NCBI GenBank assembly: GCA_046292445.1
Contig: JBKBQT010000005.1
Location: forward strand, 91,781-155,780
Source of the DNA: CALIZF01 sp046292445
Lineage (GTDB): Bacteria > Pseudomonadota > Alphaproteobacteria > Rhodobacterales > Rhodobacteraceae
DNA length: 64,000 nt
Direction: 5' to 3'
Positions 32,495 through 42,152 of this stretch are shown here, piece by piece (position 1 is the first letter of the stretch; each line of letters opens with the position of its first letter). Both the position numbers and the translations under genes were made by a program. The notes beneath the pieces are model-generated. The model ran no database searches. It saw only the letters and a list, made by a program, of their open reading frames with translations, and was not told where the DNA came from.

Positions 32495-34324
32495 ATGAGA
32501 TCGCATATCCGCCCGCGCGCAAGCTGGTTGCGCGCCGCCTGCCTCGCCGCCCTTTCCGCCCTCGGCACGCCGGCCGATTCGCTAGCGGATGTGGTCACGC
32601 GGCACGGTATCGCGATGTATGGGGAACCCGAACTGCCACCCGGTTTCCCCCACCTGCCGCATGTCAACCCGGACGCACCGAAGGGCGGGCGGATCGTGTT
32701 CGGCGAACCGGGCGGCTTCGACAGCCTCAATCCGTTCATCCTCAAGGGCCGCGCCCCCTGGCCGGTCGCCAATTTCACGGTCGAGACGCTGATGGCCCGG
32801 TCCTGGGACGAACCGTTCACGCTCTACGGCCTGCTCGCCGAATCGGTCACGACCGATTCCGCCCGCACGTTCGTCGAATTCACCCTGCGCGAGGGCGCGC
32901 GCTTTTCCGACGGCGCGCCCGTCACGGTGGCCGACGTGATCGCCAGCCACGACCTTCTGGGCCGCCTCGGCAGCCCGCGCTACTTCGCCGCCCATGCCGC
33001 CGTCGCCGCAGTGCGGCAGACCGGCCCGCGCAGCGTCCGGTTCGATTTCCGCGCGCCGGACCGGGAACTGCCGCTGCTTCTGGCCCTGCGCCCGGTCCTC
33101 AAGGCCGCCGAGTGGACGAGCCGCGACTTCGGCGCCTCCAGCCTCGCGCCGATCACCGGATCGGGCCCCTATGTCGTCGCCGCGGTCGATCCCGGCCGAA
33201 GCCTCACCCTGCGCCGCAACCCCGACTGGTGGGCGCGCGATCTGCCGGTGATGCGCGGCCAGCACAATATCGACGAACTGAGGTTCGAATACTTCGCCGA
33301 CGGACAGGCGATGTTCGAGGCCTTCAAGGCCGGCCTTCTGACCGTGTTCCGCGAAGCGAACGTCACCCGCTGGACCGGCGGCTACGACTTTCCCGCCCTG
33401 CGCGACGGCCGGGTCAGGATGGCCGAGATCCCGATGGGCGCGCCCTCGGGCCTGTTCGGTTTCGCCTTCAACACCCGCCGCCCGCCGCTCGACGACTGGC
33501 GCGTGCGCGCCGCCCTCATCGACAGCTTCAACTTCCCCTTCGTCAACGCCACCCTCAACGCCGGGGCCGAACCGCGCATCCGTTCGGTCTTTTCCAACTC
33601 GGCGCTCGGCATGCCGCCCGGCCCGGCCGACGCCCGAACGCGCGCCCTTCTCGCCCCCTTCGCCGCGACACTGCCGCCCGATGCCCTCGATGACCTCGCG
33701 CTGCCGCCCGGCGATCCGGGCGAGGCCAACCGCGCCGGCCTGCGCAGCGCCACGCGCCGGATGGCCGATGCGGGCTGGACGAATGCGGACGGCACGATGC
33801 GCGATGCCGCGGGGCGCGCGCTCGCGCTCGAGATGCTGCTGCCGCAGGGCGCTGCGGAGTTGCGCGCGGCCGCGACGCTCTGGGCCGCCGCGCTCGACCG
33901 GCTCGGCATCGCGCTGCGCATCACCGCCGTGGACGATGCGCAATATGCCGCCCGCACTGCCGAATACGACTTCGACATCACGCCGATGCGCCGCGCCATG
34001 TCGCTGTCCCCGGGCACCGAACAGCGTCTCTACTGGTCGCGCCGCGGCGTGACCGAACCGGGCACGCGCAACTGGCCGGGCGTGGACAGCCCCGCGGTCG
34101 AGGCGATGATCGACCGCCTGTTCGCCGCCGAGACCCCGGACGACCACGCCGCCGCCGCCCGCGCCCTCGACCGCGCGCTCATGGCCGGGCGCTATGTGGT
34201 GCCGCTCTGGTTCTCCGACCGCGCCCGCATCGCCCATGACGCCCGGCTGCACTGGCCCGCGCGCCTGTCGCTCTACGGCGCCTGGTCCGGGTTCCTGCCC
34301 GAGGTCTGGTGGTGGGCGGACTGA
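32495..34324 (+). CDS. Extracellular solute-binding protein, family 5 (oligopeptide/microcin-type)
   Basis: 609 residues, the size of family 5 SBPs, with a signal peptide in the first ~31 residues. HVNPDAPKGGRIVFGEPGGFDSLNPFILKG is the typical N-terminal region of the YejA-like branch, which binds peptides or microcin C. Family segments TLREGARFSDGAPVTVADVIASHD and GSGPYVVAAVDPGRS are present. The usual downstream yejBEF permease and ATPase genes are missing; the next gene is an acyl-CoA ligase. It is divergent from the sRNA/bdhA direction. It may work with a transporter elsewhere. Confidence 0.9.
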   Translation: MRSHIRPRASWLRAACLAALSALGTPADSLADVVTRHGIAMYGEPELPPGFPHLPHVNPDAPKGGRIVFGEPGGFDSLNPFILKGRAPWPVANFTVETLMARSWDEPFTLYGLLAESVTTDSARTFVEFTLREGARFSDGAPVTVADVIASHDLLGRLGSPRYFAAHAAVAAVRQTGPRSVRFDFRAPDRELPLLLALRPVLKAAEWTSRDFGASSLAPITGSGPYVVAAVDPGRSLTLRRNPDWWARDLPVMRGQHNIDELRFEYFADGQAMFEAFKAGLLTVFREANVTRWTGGYDFPALRDGRVRMAEIPMGAPSGLFGFAFNTRRPPLDDWRVRAALIDSFNFPFVNATLNAGAEPRIRSVFSNSALGMPPGPADARTRALLAPFAATLPPDALDDLALPPGDPGEANRAGLRSATRRMADAGWTNADGTMRDAAGRALALEMLLPQGAAELRAAATLWAAALDRLGIALRITAVDDAQYAARTAEYDFDITPMRRAMSLSPGTEQRLYWSRRGVTEPGTRNWPGVDSPAVEAMIDRLFAAETPDDHAAAARALDRALMAGRYVVPLWFSDRARIAHDARLHWPARLSLYGAWSGFLPEVWWWAD

Positions 34325-34371
34325 GCCGGCCGCGCGGCCCCCTTGCACCGCCGCCCCCCGCCCGCTACCCC

Positions 34372-34412
34372 GGGGCTTCAGGCTGGCCCAAATATCCCCG
34401 CCGGAGGCTCCC
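34372..34412 (-). repeat. Dispersed GGCGGGGATATTTGGGCC element, copy 2
   Basis: On the minus strand 41 bases read GGGAGCCTCCGGCGGGGA then TATTTGGGCCAGCCTG and AAGCCCC. They are identical over the whole 41 bases to copy 4 (44801-44841) and over 40 to copy 3. It lies 48 bases after the solute-binding protein stop. Confidence 0.9.
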
Positions 34413-34455
34413 GCAGGCGCCGCCGGGCCGGACGGCCGGATCGGAGTGCGCCGCC

Positions 34456-35982
34456 ATGACCACCCCCTCGCTCGTGCAGTCCCCGCCCTGGCCGCCCTGC
34501 CCCGCGCCCTTCAACCTCGCCGCCCATGCCCTCGGCGCGGCCGAGCGCCTGCCCGACCGCATCGCCCTCGTCATCGCTGCCCCCCATGCCGCCGAACGCT
34601 GGAGCTTCGGGCGCCTCGCGGCGGCCGTGCGCGGCACCGGGGCGGCGTTCCGCAGGCTCGGCCTGTCCCCCGGCGACCGGGTACTGATCCGGCTGGGCAA
34701 CACGGTCGATTTCCCCATCGTCTTTCTCGGCGCGATCGCCGCGGGGCTGGTGCCGGTGCCGACCTCGGCGCAACTGACCGCGCCCGAAGTGGGACGGATC
34801 GCCGCCGAGATGCGCCCCGCGCTGATCGCCGCCGCCCCCGGCATCGCCCTGCCGCCCGCCCCCGCCTGCCCGGTCCTCGGCCCCGAGGCGCTCGCGGCGG
34901 CGCGCGACCATGCGCCCTGCGCCTGGGATCTCGGGGATCCGGATCGCCTGGCCTATCTCGTCTACACCTCCGGCACCTCGGGCCGCCCGCGCGCGGCCGC
35001 CCATGCCCATCGCGCGCTCTGGGCGCGGGGGATGATGCACCGCGGCTGGTACGGCCTGACGGCGGACGACCGCCTGATGCATGCCGGCGCCTTCAACTGG
35101 ACCTACACGCTCGGCACCGGCCTGCTCGACCCCTGGACCCTCGGCGCGACGGCGGTGATCCCGGCGGCCGGCGTCACGCCCGACCAGCTCGGCCTGCTGA
35201 TGAAGCGGCACGATGCCACGATCTTCGCCGCCGCCCCCGGCGTCTATCGCCAGATGCTGCGCGCGCCGCTGCCGACCCTGCCGCGTCTGCGCCATGGCCT
35301 CTCGGCGGGCGAGAAACTGCCCGAGGCCCTGCGCGCCGCCTGGACCGCCGCCACCGGAACGGCAGTGCACGAGGCGCTGGGGATGACCGAATGTTCCACC
35401 TTCGTCTCGGGCAGCCCGGACCGCCCGGCCCCGCCCGGCGCCACGGGCTATGCGCAGGACGGGCGCTGCATCGCGGTGATGGACGCGGCGGGCGCGCCGG
35501 TGCCGCGCGGCGCGCCCGGCACGCTGGCGGTGCACCGGGGCGATCCCGGCCTGTTCCTCGGCTATGACGGCCAGCCGGAGGAGACCGCAGGCCGCTTTGC
35601 CGGCGACTGGTTCCTGACCGGCGATACCGTCAGCATGGCCGAGGACGGCGCGATCACCTATCTGGGGCGCGACGACGACATGATGAACGCCGGCGGCTAT
35701 CGCGTCTCGCCGCTGGAGGTGGAGCGGGCCATGGCATCTTTTCCCGGCCTCGGCGAGGTGGCGGCGGCCGAGGTGGCGGTGCGCCCCGGCGTCACGGTGA
35801 TCGCGCTCTTCCACGAGGGGCCGGCGCAGGACCCCGAGGCGCTCGCCGCCCATGCCGCGGCGCAGCTTGCCCGCTACAAGCAGCCGCGCCTCTTCGTTGC
35901 GGTGCCGGCCCTGCCGCGCGGGGCCAACGGCAAGATCGCGCGCAAGCCGCTGCGCGCCTGGCGGCCGGAGGGCACGGCATGA
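34456..35982 (+). CDS. AMP-binding acyl-CoA synthetase / ligase
   Basis: 508 residues. The AMP-binding loop TSGTSGRPR spans 171-179, where the last residue is Arg rather than the usual Lys. A later motif is GMTECSTF and the C-terminal NGKIARKPLR carries the catalytic lysine. The family activates a carboxylic acid to the acyl-AMP and then the CoA thioester; this branch resembles benzoate-CoA ligases but the acid is unknown. The ATG has a GGAG about 9 bases upstream. It overlaps the LysE gene by 4 bases (ATGA), so they form one operon, followed by the FrnE-like and MFS genes. Confidence 0.85.
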   Translation: MTTPSLVQSPPWPPCPAPFNLAAHALGAAERLPDRIALVIAAPHAAERWSFGRLAAAVRGTGAAFRRLGLSPGDRVLIRLGNTVDFPIVFLGAIAAGLVPVPTSAQLTAPEVGRIAAEMRPALIAAAPGIALPPAPACPVLGPEALAAARDHAPCAWDLGDPDRLAYLVYTSGTSGRPRAAAHAHRALWARGMMHRGWYGLTADDRLMHAGAFNWTYTLGTGLLDPWTLGATAVIPAAGVTPDQLGLLMKRHDATIFAAAPGVYRQMLRAPLPTLPRLRHGLSAGEKLPEALRAAWTAATGTAVHEALGMTECSTFVSGSPDRPAPPGATGYAQDGRCIAVMDAAGAPVPRGAPGTLAVHRGDPGLFLGYDGQPEETAGRFAGDWFLTGDTVSMAEDGAITYLGRDDDMMNAGGYRVSPLEVERAMASFPGLGEVAAAEVAVRPGVTVIALFHEGPAQDPEALAAHAAAQLARYKQPRLFVAVPALPRGANGKIARKPLRAWRPEGTA

Positions 35983-36602
35983 CGCTCGAATGGTGGTTCC
36001 TTCTGCTGGCCGCCTCGGTCGCGATCAGCCTGACGCCGGGGCCCAATGCGCTGCTCGCGCTCGACCATGGCGCGCGCTTCGGGCTGGGGCGGGCCGGCTT
36101 CACCATCGCCGGGGCGGTGCTGGGCATGGCCGCGCTGGTCGGGGCCGCCATGGCGGGGCTCGGCGCGCTGCTCCTTGCGTCCGAGACGCTGTTCACGGCC
36201 GTCAAGTGGATCGGTGCGGCCTATCTGGTGTGGCTCGGCCTGCAGCTCTGGCGGGCGCCCGGCTTTGCCGGACACCGGGCCAAGGGGCCCGCCCCGGGCG
36301 CGATCACCCCCGCCCGCGCCTTCGGCACCGGGGCGGGTGTGATGCTGTCCAACCCCAAGACGATCCTGTTCTTCACCACCTTCCTGCCGCAGTTCCTGCT
36401 GCCCGGAGAGCCGCTCGTCCCGCAGTTCGCCGTCGTCGCCGGCACGCTGGCGGCGGTCGAGCTGGGGGTGGAGCTGATGCTCGCGGCGAGCGCCGGGCGC
36501 CTTGCCCCCTGGCTCGTCCGTCATGGCCGCCGCTTCAACCGCATCACCGGCGGCGCCTTCATCGGCATCGGCGGCATGGTCGCCCTGACCCCGAGGGGAT
36601 GA
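35979..36602 (+). CDS. LysE-family translocator
   Basis: 207 residues with about six membrane segments. SLTPGPNALLALDHGARFG is the LysE/RhtB signature, and VMLSNPKTILFFTTFLPQFL is the second conserved block. Family members export amino acids or homoserine-like compounds. It is coupled by an ATGA overlap to the acyl-CoA ligase gene and is followed directly by the DsbA-family protein. The exported substrate is not known. Confidence 0.93.
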   Translation: MTLEWWFLLLAASVAISLTPGPNALLALDHGARFGLGRAGFTIAGAVLGMAALVGAAMAGLGALLLASETLFTAVKWIGAAYLVWLGLQLWRAPGFAGHRAKGPAPGAITPARAFGTGAGVMLSNPKTILFFTTFLPQFLLPGEPLVPQFAVVAGTLAAVELGVELMLAASAGRLAPWLVRHGRRFNRITGGAFIGIGGMVALTPRG

Positions 36603-36604
36603 CG

Positions 36605-37261
36605 ATGGTTCCGCTCGACATCTTTTCCGACCCGGTCTGCCCCTGGTGCCTGATCGGCAAGGCGCAGCTCGACCGCGCGCTCGAGGCGCGCCCCGATCAT
36701 CCCTTCCGCATCGCCTGGCACCCGTTCCAGCTCAACCCAGACCTGCCGCGCGCGGGGGCGGACCGGCGCGCCTATCTCGAGGCCAAGTTCGGCGGCCGGG
36801 CCCGCGCGGTGGAAATCTATGCCCGCATCGTCGAGGCCGCGCAGGGCGCCGGCGTGACGATCGCCCTCGACAGGATCGACCGGCAGCCCAACACGCTCGA
36901 TGCCCATCGCGTGATCCACTGGGCCGGGATCGAGGGGCGCCAGAGCCTCGTGACCGAGGCGCTGATGCGCGCCTATTTCCAGCACGGGCGCGATATCGGC
37001 GATGCCGCGACCCTCGCCGCCATCGCGGGCGAGGCGGGGATGGATGCGGGCGCCGTCGCGCGGCTTCTGGCGACGGATGCCGACCGCGACGATATCGCGG
37101 CCCGCGATGCCGATGCGCGGGCCAAGGGGGTGAATGCGGTGCCGACCTTCCTGATCGACCGGCGCTATGTCCTTCAGGGCGCGCAGCCGGTGCAGCTCTG
37201 GCTCGAGGTGATCGACGAGATCGCGGGGCTCATTGCCGCGCAGGACAGATCGGGCGGCTGA
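36605..37261 (+). CDS. DsbA-family oxidoreductase (FrnE-like)
   Basis: 218 residues. Thioredoxin-fold CPWC at 12-15 sits in the FrnE-type context LDIFSDPVCPWCLIGKAQLDRAL, and VNAVPTFLIDRRYVLQGAQP carries the cis-proline and the C-terminal helix. It lacks a signal peptide, so it is cytoplasmic; FrnE proteins are disulfide isomerases/oxidoreductases, some linked to stress and polyketide biosynthesis. ATG at 36599 is also open and would overlap lysE, but GAGGGG before 36605 favours this start. Confidence 0.9.
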   Translation: MVPLDIFSDPVCPWCLIGKAQLDRALEARPDHPFRIAWHPFQLNPDLPRAGADRRAYLEAKFGGRARAVEIYARIVEAAQGAGVTIALDRIDRQPNTLDAHRVIHWAGIEGRQSLVTEALMRAYFQHGRDIGDAATLAAIAGEAGMDAGAVARLLATDADRDDIAARDADARAKGVNAVPTFLIDRRYVLQGAQPVQLWLEVIDEIAGLIAAQDRSGG

Positions 37262-37316
37262 CGCTCTGGCCCAGCCCCGCGGCGCGTGATAGCCGGCCGG
37301 GGTCAAGGAGCCTGCG

Positions 37317-38525
37317 ATGACCCGCCTCCCCCTGCCCGTCCGCCCGCTCGGACAGCCCGAGTTCATCGCGCTCATCGCGATGCTCTTTGCCACCATCGCC
37401 TTTTCCATCGACGCGATGCTGCCCGCGCTCCCCGCGATCGCGGCCGACCTCACGCCCGCGGCGCCCAACCGCGCACAACTGGTGCTGACAAGCTTCGTGC
37501 TCGGCATGGGGATCGGCACCTTCGTCGCCGGGCCGCTGTCCGACAGCTTCGGCCGCCGGCCGGTGATCCTCGGCGGCGCAGCGCTTTATGCCGCGGCGAG
37601 CCTTGCGGCGATGCTGGCAGGCAGTCTCGAGGCGCTGCTGGTCGCCCGCGTGGTGCAGGGGGTCGGCGCGGCCGGGCCGCGCATCGTCTCCATCGCGATC
37701 ATCCGCGACCTTTACGCGGGGCGGGAGATGGCGCGGATCATGTCGTTCGCAATGATGATCTTCACGCTCTTTCCGGCCGTCGCGCCGCTGATCGGGTCGG
37801 GCATCATCGCGCTGACCGGCTGGCGGGGGATCTTTGCCGCCTTCATGCTCTTCGCGCTGGTGGTGAGCCTGTGGCTCGCCCTGCGCCAGCCCGAAACGCT
37901 GCCGGCCGCCGCCCGCGCCCCGCTGCGTGCCACCACCCTCGTTGCGGCGGCGCGCGAGGTTCTGGCCCATCCGGTCGTGCGCCTGTCGATCCTCGTGCAG
38001 ACGCTGCTCTTTGCCGCGCTCTTCGGCACGCTGTCCTCGATCCAGCAGGTTTTCGACCAGACCTTCGGCCGGGCCGCCGCCTTTCCGCTCTGGTTCGCGC
38101 TGATCGCCGTGATCGGCGGCACGGCGAGTTTCCTCAACGCGCGCGTCGTGGTGCGGCTCGGCATGCGGGCGATGATCCGCGGCACGCTGAATGTCCAGAT
38201 CGCGCTTTCGGTAGTGATGGCGTCGGTCACGCTCGCCGGGCTCTGGCCCGAGCCGCTCTATTTCGCCGCCTTCATGGTCTGGGCGACTTCGGTGTTCTTC
38301 ATGGCGGGCCTCACGCTCGGCAACATCAACGCCATCGCGATGGAGCCGATGGGGCATGTGGCGGGCATGGCGGCCTCGGTCGTCTCGTCGGTGGCGACGG
38401 TCGGCGCGGTGTTCCTCGCCGCGCCGATCGGCCTTGCCTTCGACGGCACGCCCGGGCCGCTGGCCGCCGGAGTTCTGTTCTGCGCGCTTGGCGCGCGGCT
38501 CCTGATGCTGCGGCTGCCGGGCTGA
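37317..38525 (+). CDS. Bcr/CflA-type multidrug efflux MFS transporter
   Basis: 402 residues with about twelve membrane segments. AMLPALPAIAADL, GMGIGTFVAGPLSDSFGRRPVILGGA (motif A) and RVVQGVGAAGPRIVSIAIIRDLYAG (motif C-like) place it in the drug:H+ antiporter-1 Bcr/CflA group. It ends immediately before mfd, transcribed in the opposite direction, with no intergenic gap. Upstream genes are 55 bases away on the same strand. The substrate is unknown. Confidence 0.92.
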   Translation: MTRLPLPVRPLGQPEFIALIAMLFATIAFSIDAMLPALPAIAADLTPAAPNRAQLVLTSFVLGMGIGTFVAGPLSDSFGRRPVILGGAALYAAASLAAMLAGSLEALLVARVVQGVGAAGPRIVSIAIIRDLYAGREMARIMSFAMMIFTLFPAVAPLIGSGIIALTGWRGIFAAFMLFALVVSLWLALRQPETLPAAARAPLRATTLVAAAREVLAHPVVRLSILVQTLLFAALFGTLSSIQQVFDQTFGRAAAFPLWFALIAVIGGTASFLNARVVVRLGMRAMIRGTLNVQIALSVVMASVTLAGLWPEPLYFAAFMVWATSVFFMAGLTLGNINAIAMEPMGHVAGMAASVVSSVATVGAVFLAAPIGLAFDGTPGPLAAGVLFCALGARLLMLRLPG

Positions 38526-41500
38526 TCAGCGGAACGGCTTGCGCGGCGGTGCGCCGGGACGGCCGGCCGGCAGGCGGCCGCGCTGGATCACCGTCGCGGG
38601 CTTGGGCGGCGTGCGGGGCGCGGGGGCAGGCTTGGCCGCAGGCGCAGGCTTGGGCGGCACCGGAGGGGCCGGCGGGGCGGGGCGGGCGGGGGGCGTCTTG
38701 CCCGCGGCATGATCGGCCAGATCGCGGGCGATGGCGAAGGCGCCCTTGATCCGCTCGGCCTCCGACCCCCAGTCGCGCACCAGCACCACCTTGTTGTCCT
38801 TGACCCGGGCGCTGCCGCCCTCGGCCTGAAGAAACGCGACCAGCCCCGCCGGATTGGCGAACCGGTCGCCGTGGAACTGCACCGTCGCCCCGCGCGGCCC
38901 GGCATCGAGCCGCGCGATCCCCGCCCGCTTGGCCATCGCCTTGATCCGCACCACGAGCAAGAGCGTGTTCACCTCGCGCGGGAGCGGGCCAAACCGGTCG
39001 ATCAGCTCGGCCGCGAAGCCTTCGAGCTCGACCTTGCTCGCCAGCCCCGACAGCCGGCGGTAAAGCCCGAGCCGCACGTCGAGATCGGGCACGTAACCCT
39101 CGGGGATCATGACCGGAACGCCGAGGTTGAGCTGCGGCGACCAGTCGGTGCCGCTGTCGGTCAGCCCCTCGATCTCGCCCGAGCGGATGCGCGCGATCGT
39201 ATCCTCGAGCATCTGCTGGTAAAGCTCGTAGCCGACCTCGCGGATATGCCCCGACTGTTCCTCGCCCAGAAGGTTGCCCGCCCCGCGCTGGTCGAGATCG
39301 TGGCTCGCCAGGCTGAACCCCGCCCCGAGGCTGTCGAGCGAGGCCAGCAGCTTGAGCCGCCGTTCCGCCTGCGGCGTCAGCGGGCTGCGCGGCTTGGTCG
39401 TCAGATAGCAATAGGCGCGCGTCTTGGCCCGTCCGACCCGGCCGCGGATCTGGTAGAGCTGCGCGAGGCCGAACATGTCGCCCCGGTGGATGATCATCGT
39501 ATTCGCCGTGGGGATGTCGAGGCCCGACTCGACGATCGTCGTCGCCAGCAGCACATCGGCCTTGCCGTCGTAGAAATCGTTCATTCGCTGGTCGAGATCG
39601 CCCGCCGCAAGCTGGCCATGGGCGGTGATGAAGGACACCTCGGGGACCTGTTCGCGCAGGAATTCCTCCATCTCCGGCAGGTCGGAGATGCGGGGGACGA
39701 CAAAGAATGACTGCCCGCCGCGATATTTCTCGCGCAAGAGCGCCTCGCGCAGCGTTACGGTATCGAATTCCGACACATAGGTGCGGATGGCGAGCCGATC
39801 GACCGGGGGGGTGGCGATGATCGACAGATCGCGCACCCCCGACAGCGACAGTTGCAGCGTCCGGGGGATCGGCGTCGCGGTCAGCGTGAGGACATGGACG
39901 TCCGAGCGCAATTCCTTCAGCCGCTCCTTGTGCGCAACGCCGAAATGCTGTTCCTCGTCAATGACAAGCAGGCCGAGGTTGCGAAATCGGATCGACTTGG
40001 CGAGCACCGCATGCGTGCCGACCACCACATCGACGCTGCCATCCGCCAGCCCCTCGCGCGTCTGGGCCGCCTCGCGGGCCGGAACAAACCGCGACAGAGG
40101 TCTGACATTGATCGGAAATCCCCGGAATCGCTCGGCAAAGCTGCGATAGTGCTGGCGCGCGAGCAGCGTCGTCGGCGCGATCACCGCCACCTGCAGGCCC
40201 GACAGGGCGGCGACAAAGGCCGCGCGCATCGCCACCTCGGTCTTGCCGAAGCCGACATCGCCGACGATGAGCCGGTCCATCGGCACGCCCTTTTCGAGAT
40301 CCTCGAGCACCGCGCCGATGGCGGCAAGCTGGTCGTCCGTCTCGACGTAGGGAAAGCGGGCGCAGAACGCATCCCACATCCCTTCGGGCGGGGTCAGGAC
40401 CGGCGCGGCCCGCAACTGCCGCTCGGCGGCGACGCGGATGAGCTTGTCGGCGATCTCGCGGATCCGCTCGCGCAGCTTGGCCTTCTTGGCCTGCCAAGCG
40501 CCGCCGCCGAGCTTGTCGAGCATCCCCTCCTCATGCCCGTAGCGGCTCAGGAGCTCGATGTTCTCGACCGGCAGATAAAGCCGGTCGCCGCCCGCATACT
40601 CGAGCGCGAGGCAGTCGTGCGGCGCGCCGAGCGCCATGATCGTCTCGAGCCCCCGGAACCGCCCGATCCCGTGCTCGACATGCACCACAAGGTCGCCGGG
40701 GCTGAGCGATGTGCTTTCGGTCAGGAACTTGTCCGCCCGCCGTTTGCGCCGCGCCCGGCCCACGAGGCGGTCGCCCAGAACGTCCTGTTCGGCGATCACC
40801 GTCAGCCCCGGCGCCTCGAACCCCGCCTCGAGCGGCCAGACGGCCAGGCAGAGCGCACCCTTGCCCGCCGGAATGTCGCGGGCATCGCGGATCACGCGGG
40901 CGTCGCCGATGCCCTGATCGGCGAGCAGCCCGCCCATCCGGTCCATCGCGCCCTCCGAGAAATGCGCAAGGACGACGCTCGACACTTCGCGCCGCTTGCG
41001 AAGATGGTCCGCGAGAGCGCCGAAAAGGTTCAGTTTCTCGTCCTGCCTTTCCGGCGCGAAGTTGCGTCCCAGCCGCCCCCCGGCGTCAATGATCCCCGGC
41101 CCCGGCGGCATCGGATTGGGGGCAAGGTAAACCTGCCGCCGCCCCGCCACGGCCGCCGCCCATCCGGCGTCGTCGAGATAAAGGAGCGCCGGCGGCGCGG
41201 GTTTGTAGACCGTATCGGGCCGCCCCTTGGCTGCCATCGCCTCGCGCCGGGCATCGTATTGGTCGGCGATCTGCTCCCACCGCGCAGCGCGCGCCGCCTC
41301 GGCCTGGTCGTCGAAGGTCACGGCCGCACCGGGCAGATAGTCGAAGAGCGTGTCGAGATCGGGGTGGAAGAACGCCAGCCAATGTTCCATCCCCGCGTGC
41401 TTGCGCCCCGCGCTCACCGCCTCGTAGAGCGGATCGTCCGCGCCGCCCGCGCCGAACTCGGCCCGGTAGCTCTGGCGGAACCGGGTGATCGCGGCCTCGT

Positions 41501-42131
41501 CCAGCATCACCTCGGACACCGGCGCCAGCTCGATCCGGCCCAGCCGGTCGGTCGAGCGCTGGGTTTCCGGGTCGAACCGCCGGATCGCATCGAGCGTATC
41601 GCCCCACAGGTCGAGCCGCACCGGCCCGCCGTCGCCCGGGGGAAACACATCGACGATGCCGCCGCGCACCGCGAAATCCCCCGGCTCGGACACCGTCGGC
41701 GCGGGCGAGAATCCCATCCGCACCAGCGCGCCGCGCAGCCGCTCGAGGTTGATGCGGTCGCCGACCCCCGCCACGACCGAAGCCGCCGCGACGGTTGCGC
41801 GCGCCGGCACGCGCTGCGTCGCCGCCGCGACGGTCGTGACCACGATCGGCGGCACCGGCAGGCCCTGGGCGAGCGCGGCGAGCGTCGCCATCCGCGCCGC
41901 CGAGACGCCCGGATTGGGCGACACCCGGTCGAAGGGCAGGCAGTCCCACGCCGGAAAGCCCAGCACCAGCCGGTCCGGCGCCCAGAAGGCGAGCGCGGCG
42001 CGCATCGCCTCGGCGCGCTTGTCGTCGCGCGCCACATGGATGACCGCCCGCCCCTCGGCCTCGCGCAGCACCAGCCGCGCGTCGAACCCCTCGGGCGCGC
42101 CGCCAGCCTGGATGCGTGTCGTCTCTGCCAT
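38526..42131 (-). CDS. mfd: Transcription-repair coupling factor
   Basis: 1201 residues, normal for Mfd. It releases RNA polymerase stalled at DNA lesions and recruits UvrAB. The N-terminal UvrB-homology region, the RNAP-binding domain with PGDLVVHVEHGIGRFRG, Walker A GDVGFGKTE near residue 625, and the DEEQ box near 720 are all present. The C-terminal ~65 residues are an unusual Pro/Ala/Lys-rich tail that is not part of the TRCF domain. Convergent with the MFS gene. Start ATG at 42131 fits the family N-terminus. Confidence 0.97.
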   Translation of the reverse strand: MAETTRIQAGGAPEGFDARLVLREAEGRAVIHVARDDKRAEAMRAALAFWAPDRLVLGFPAWDCLPFDRVSPNPGVSAARMATLAALAQGLPVPPIVVTTVAAATQRVPARATVAAASVVAGVGDRINLERLRGALVRMGFSPAPTVSEPGDFAVRGGIVDVFPPGDGGPVRLDLWGDTLDAIRRFDPETQRSTDRLGRIELAPVSEVMLDEAAITRFRQSYRAEFGAGGADDPLYEAVSAGRKHAGMEHWLAFFHPDLDTLFDYLPGAAVTFDDQAEAARAARWEQIADQYDARREAMAAKGRPDTVYKPAPPALLYLDDAGWAAAVAGRRQVYLAPNPMPPGPGIIDAGGRLGRNFAPERQDEKLNLFGALADHLRKRREVSSVVLAHFSEGAMDRMGGLLADQGIGDARVIRDARDIPAGKGALCLAVWPLEAGFEAPGLTVIAEQDVLGDRLVGRARRKRRADKFLTESTSLSPGDLVVHVEHGIGRFRGLETIMALGAPHDCLALEYAGGDRLYLPVENIELLSRYGHEEGMLDKLGGGAWQAKKAKLRERIREIADKLIRVAAERQLRAAPVLTPPEGMWDAFCARFPYVETDDQLAAIGAVLEDLEKGVPMDRLIVGDVGFGKTEVAMRAAFVAALSGLQVAVIAPTTLLARQHYRSFAERFRGFPINVRPLSRFVPAREAAQTREGLADGSVDVVVGTHAVLAKSIRFRNLGLLVIDEEQHFGVAHKERLKELRSDVHVLTLTATPIPRTLQLSLSGVRDLSIIATPPVDRLAIRTYVSEFDTVTLREALLREKYRGGQSFFVVPRISDLPEMEEFLREQVPEVSFITAHGQLAAGDLDQRMNDFYDGKADVLLATTIVESGLDIPTANTMIIHRGDMFGLAQLYQIRGRVGRAKTRAYCYLTTKPRSPLTPQAERRLKLLASLDSLGAGFSLASHDLDQRGAGNLLGEEQSGHIREVGYELYQQMLEDTIARIRSGEIEGLTDSGTDWSPQLNLGVPVMIPEGYVPDLDVRLGLYRRLSGLASKVELEGFAAELIDRFGPLPREVNTLLLVVRIKAMAKRAGIARLDAGPRGATVQFHGDRFANPAGLVAFLQAEGGSARVKDNKVVLVRDWGSEAERIKGAFAIARDLADHAAGKTPPARPAPPAPPVPPKPAPAAKPAPAPRTPPKPATVIQRGRLPAGRPGAPPRKPFR

Positions 42132-42152
42132 CGCCGCCCCCCGGCCCGCCCC

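Noticed and set aside
32300..32522. A short minus-strand peptide beginning MALLDRFLAC in the candidate sRNA
   Set aside because: The ATG lies upstream of the predicted transcription start and the reading frame runs through the terminator stem; coding is unlikely.
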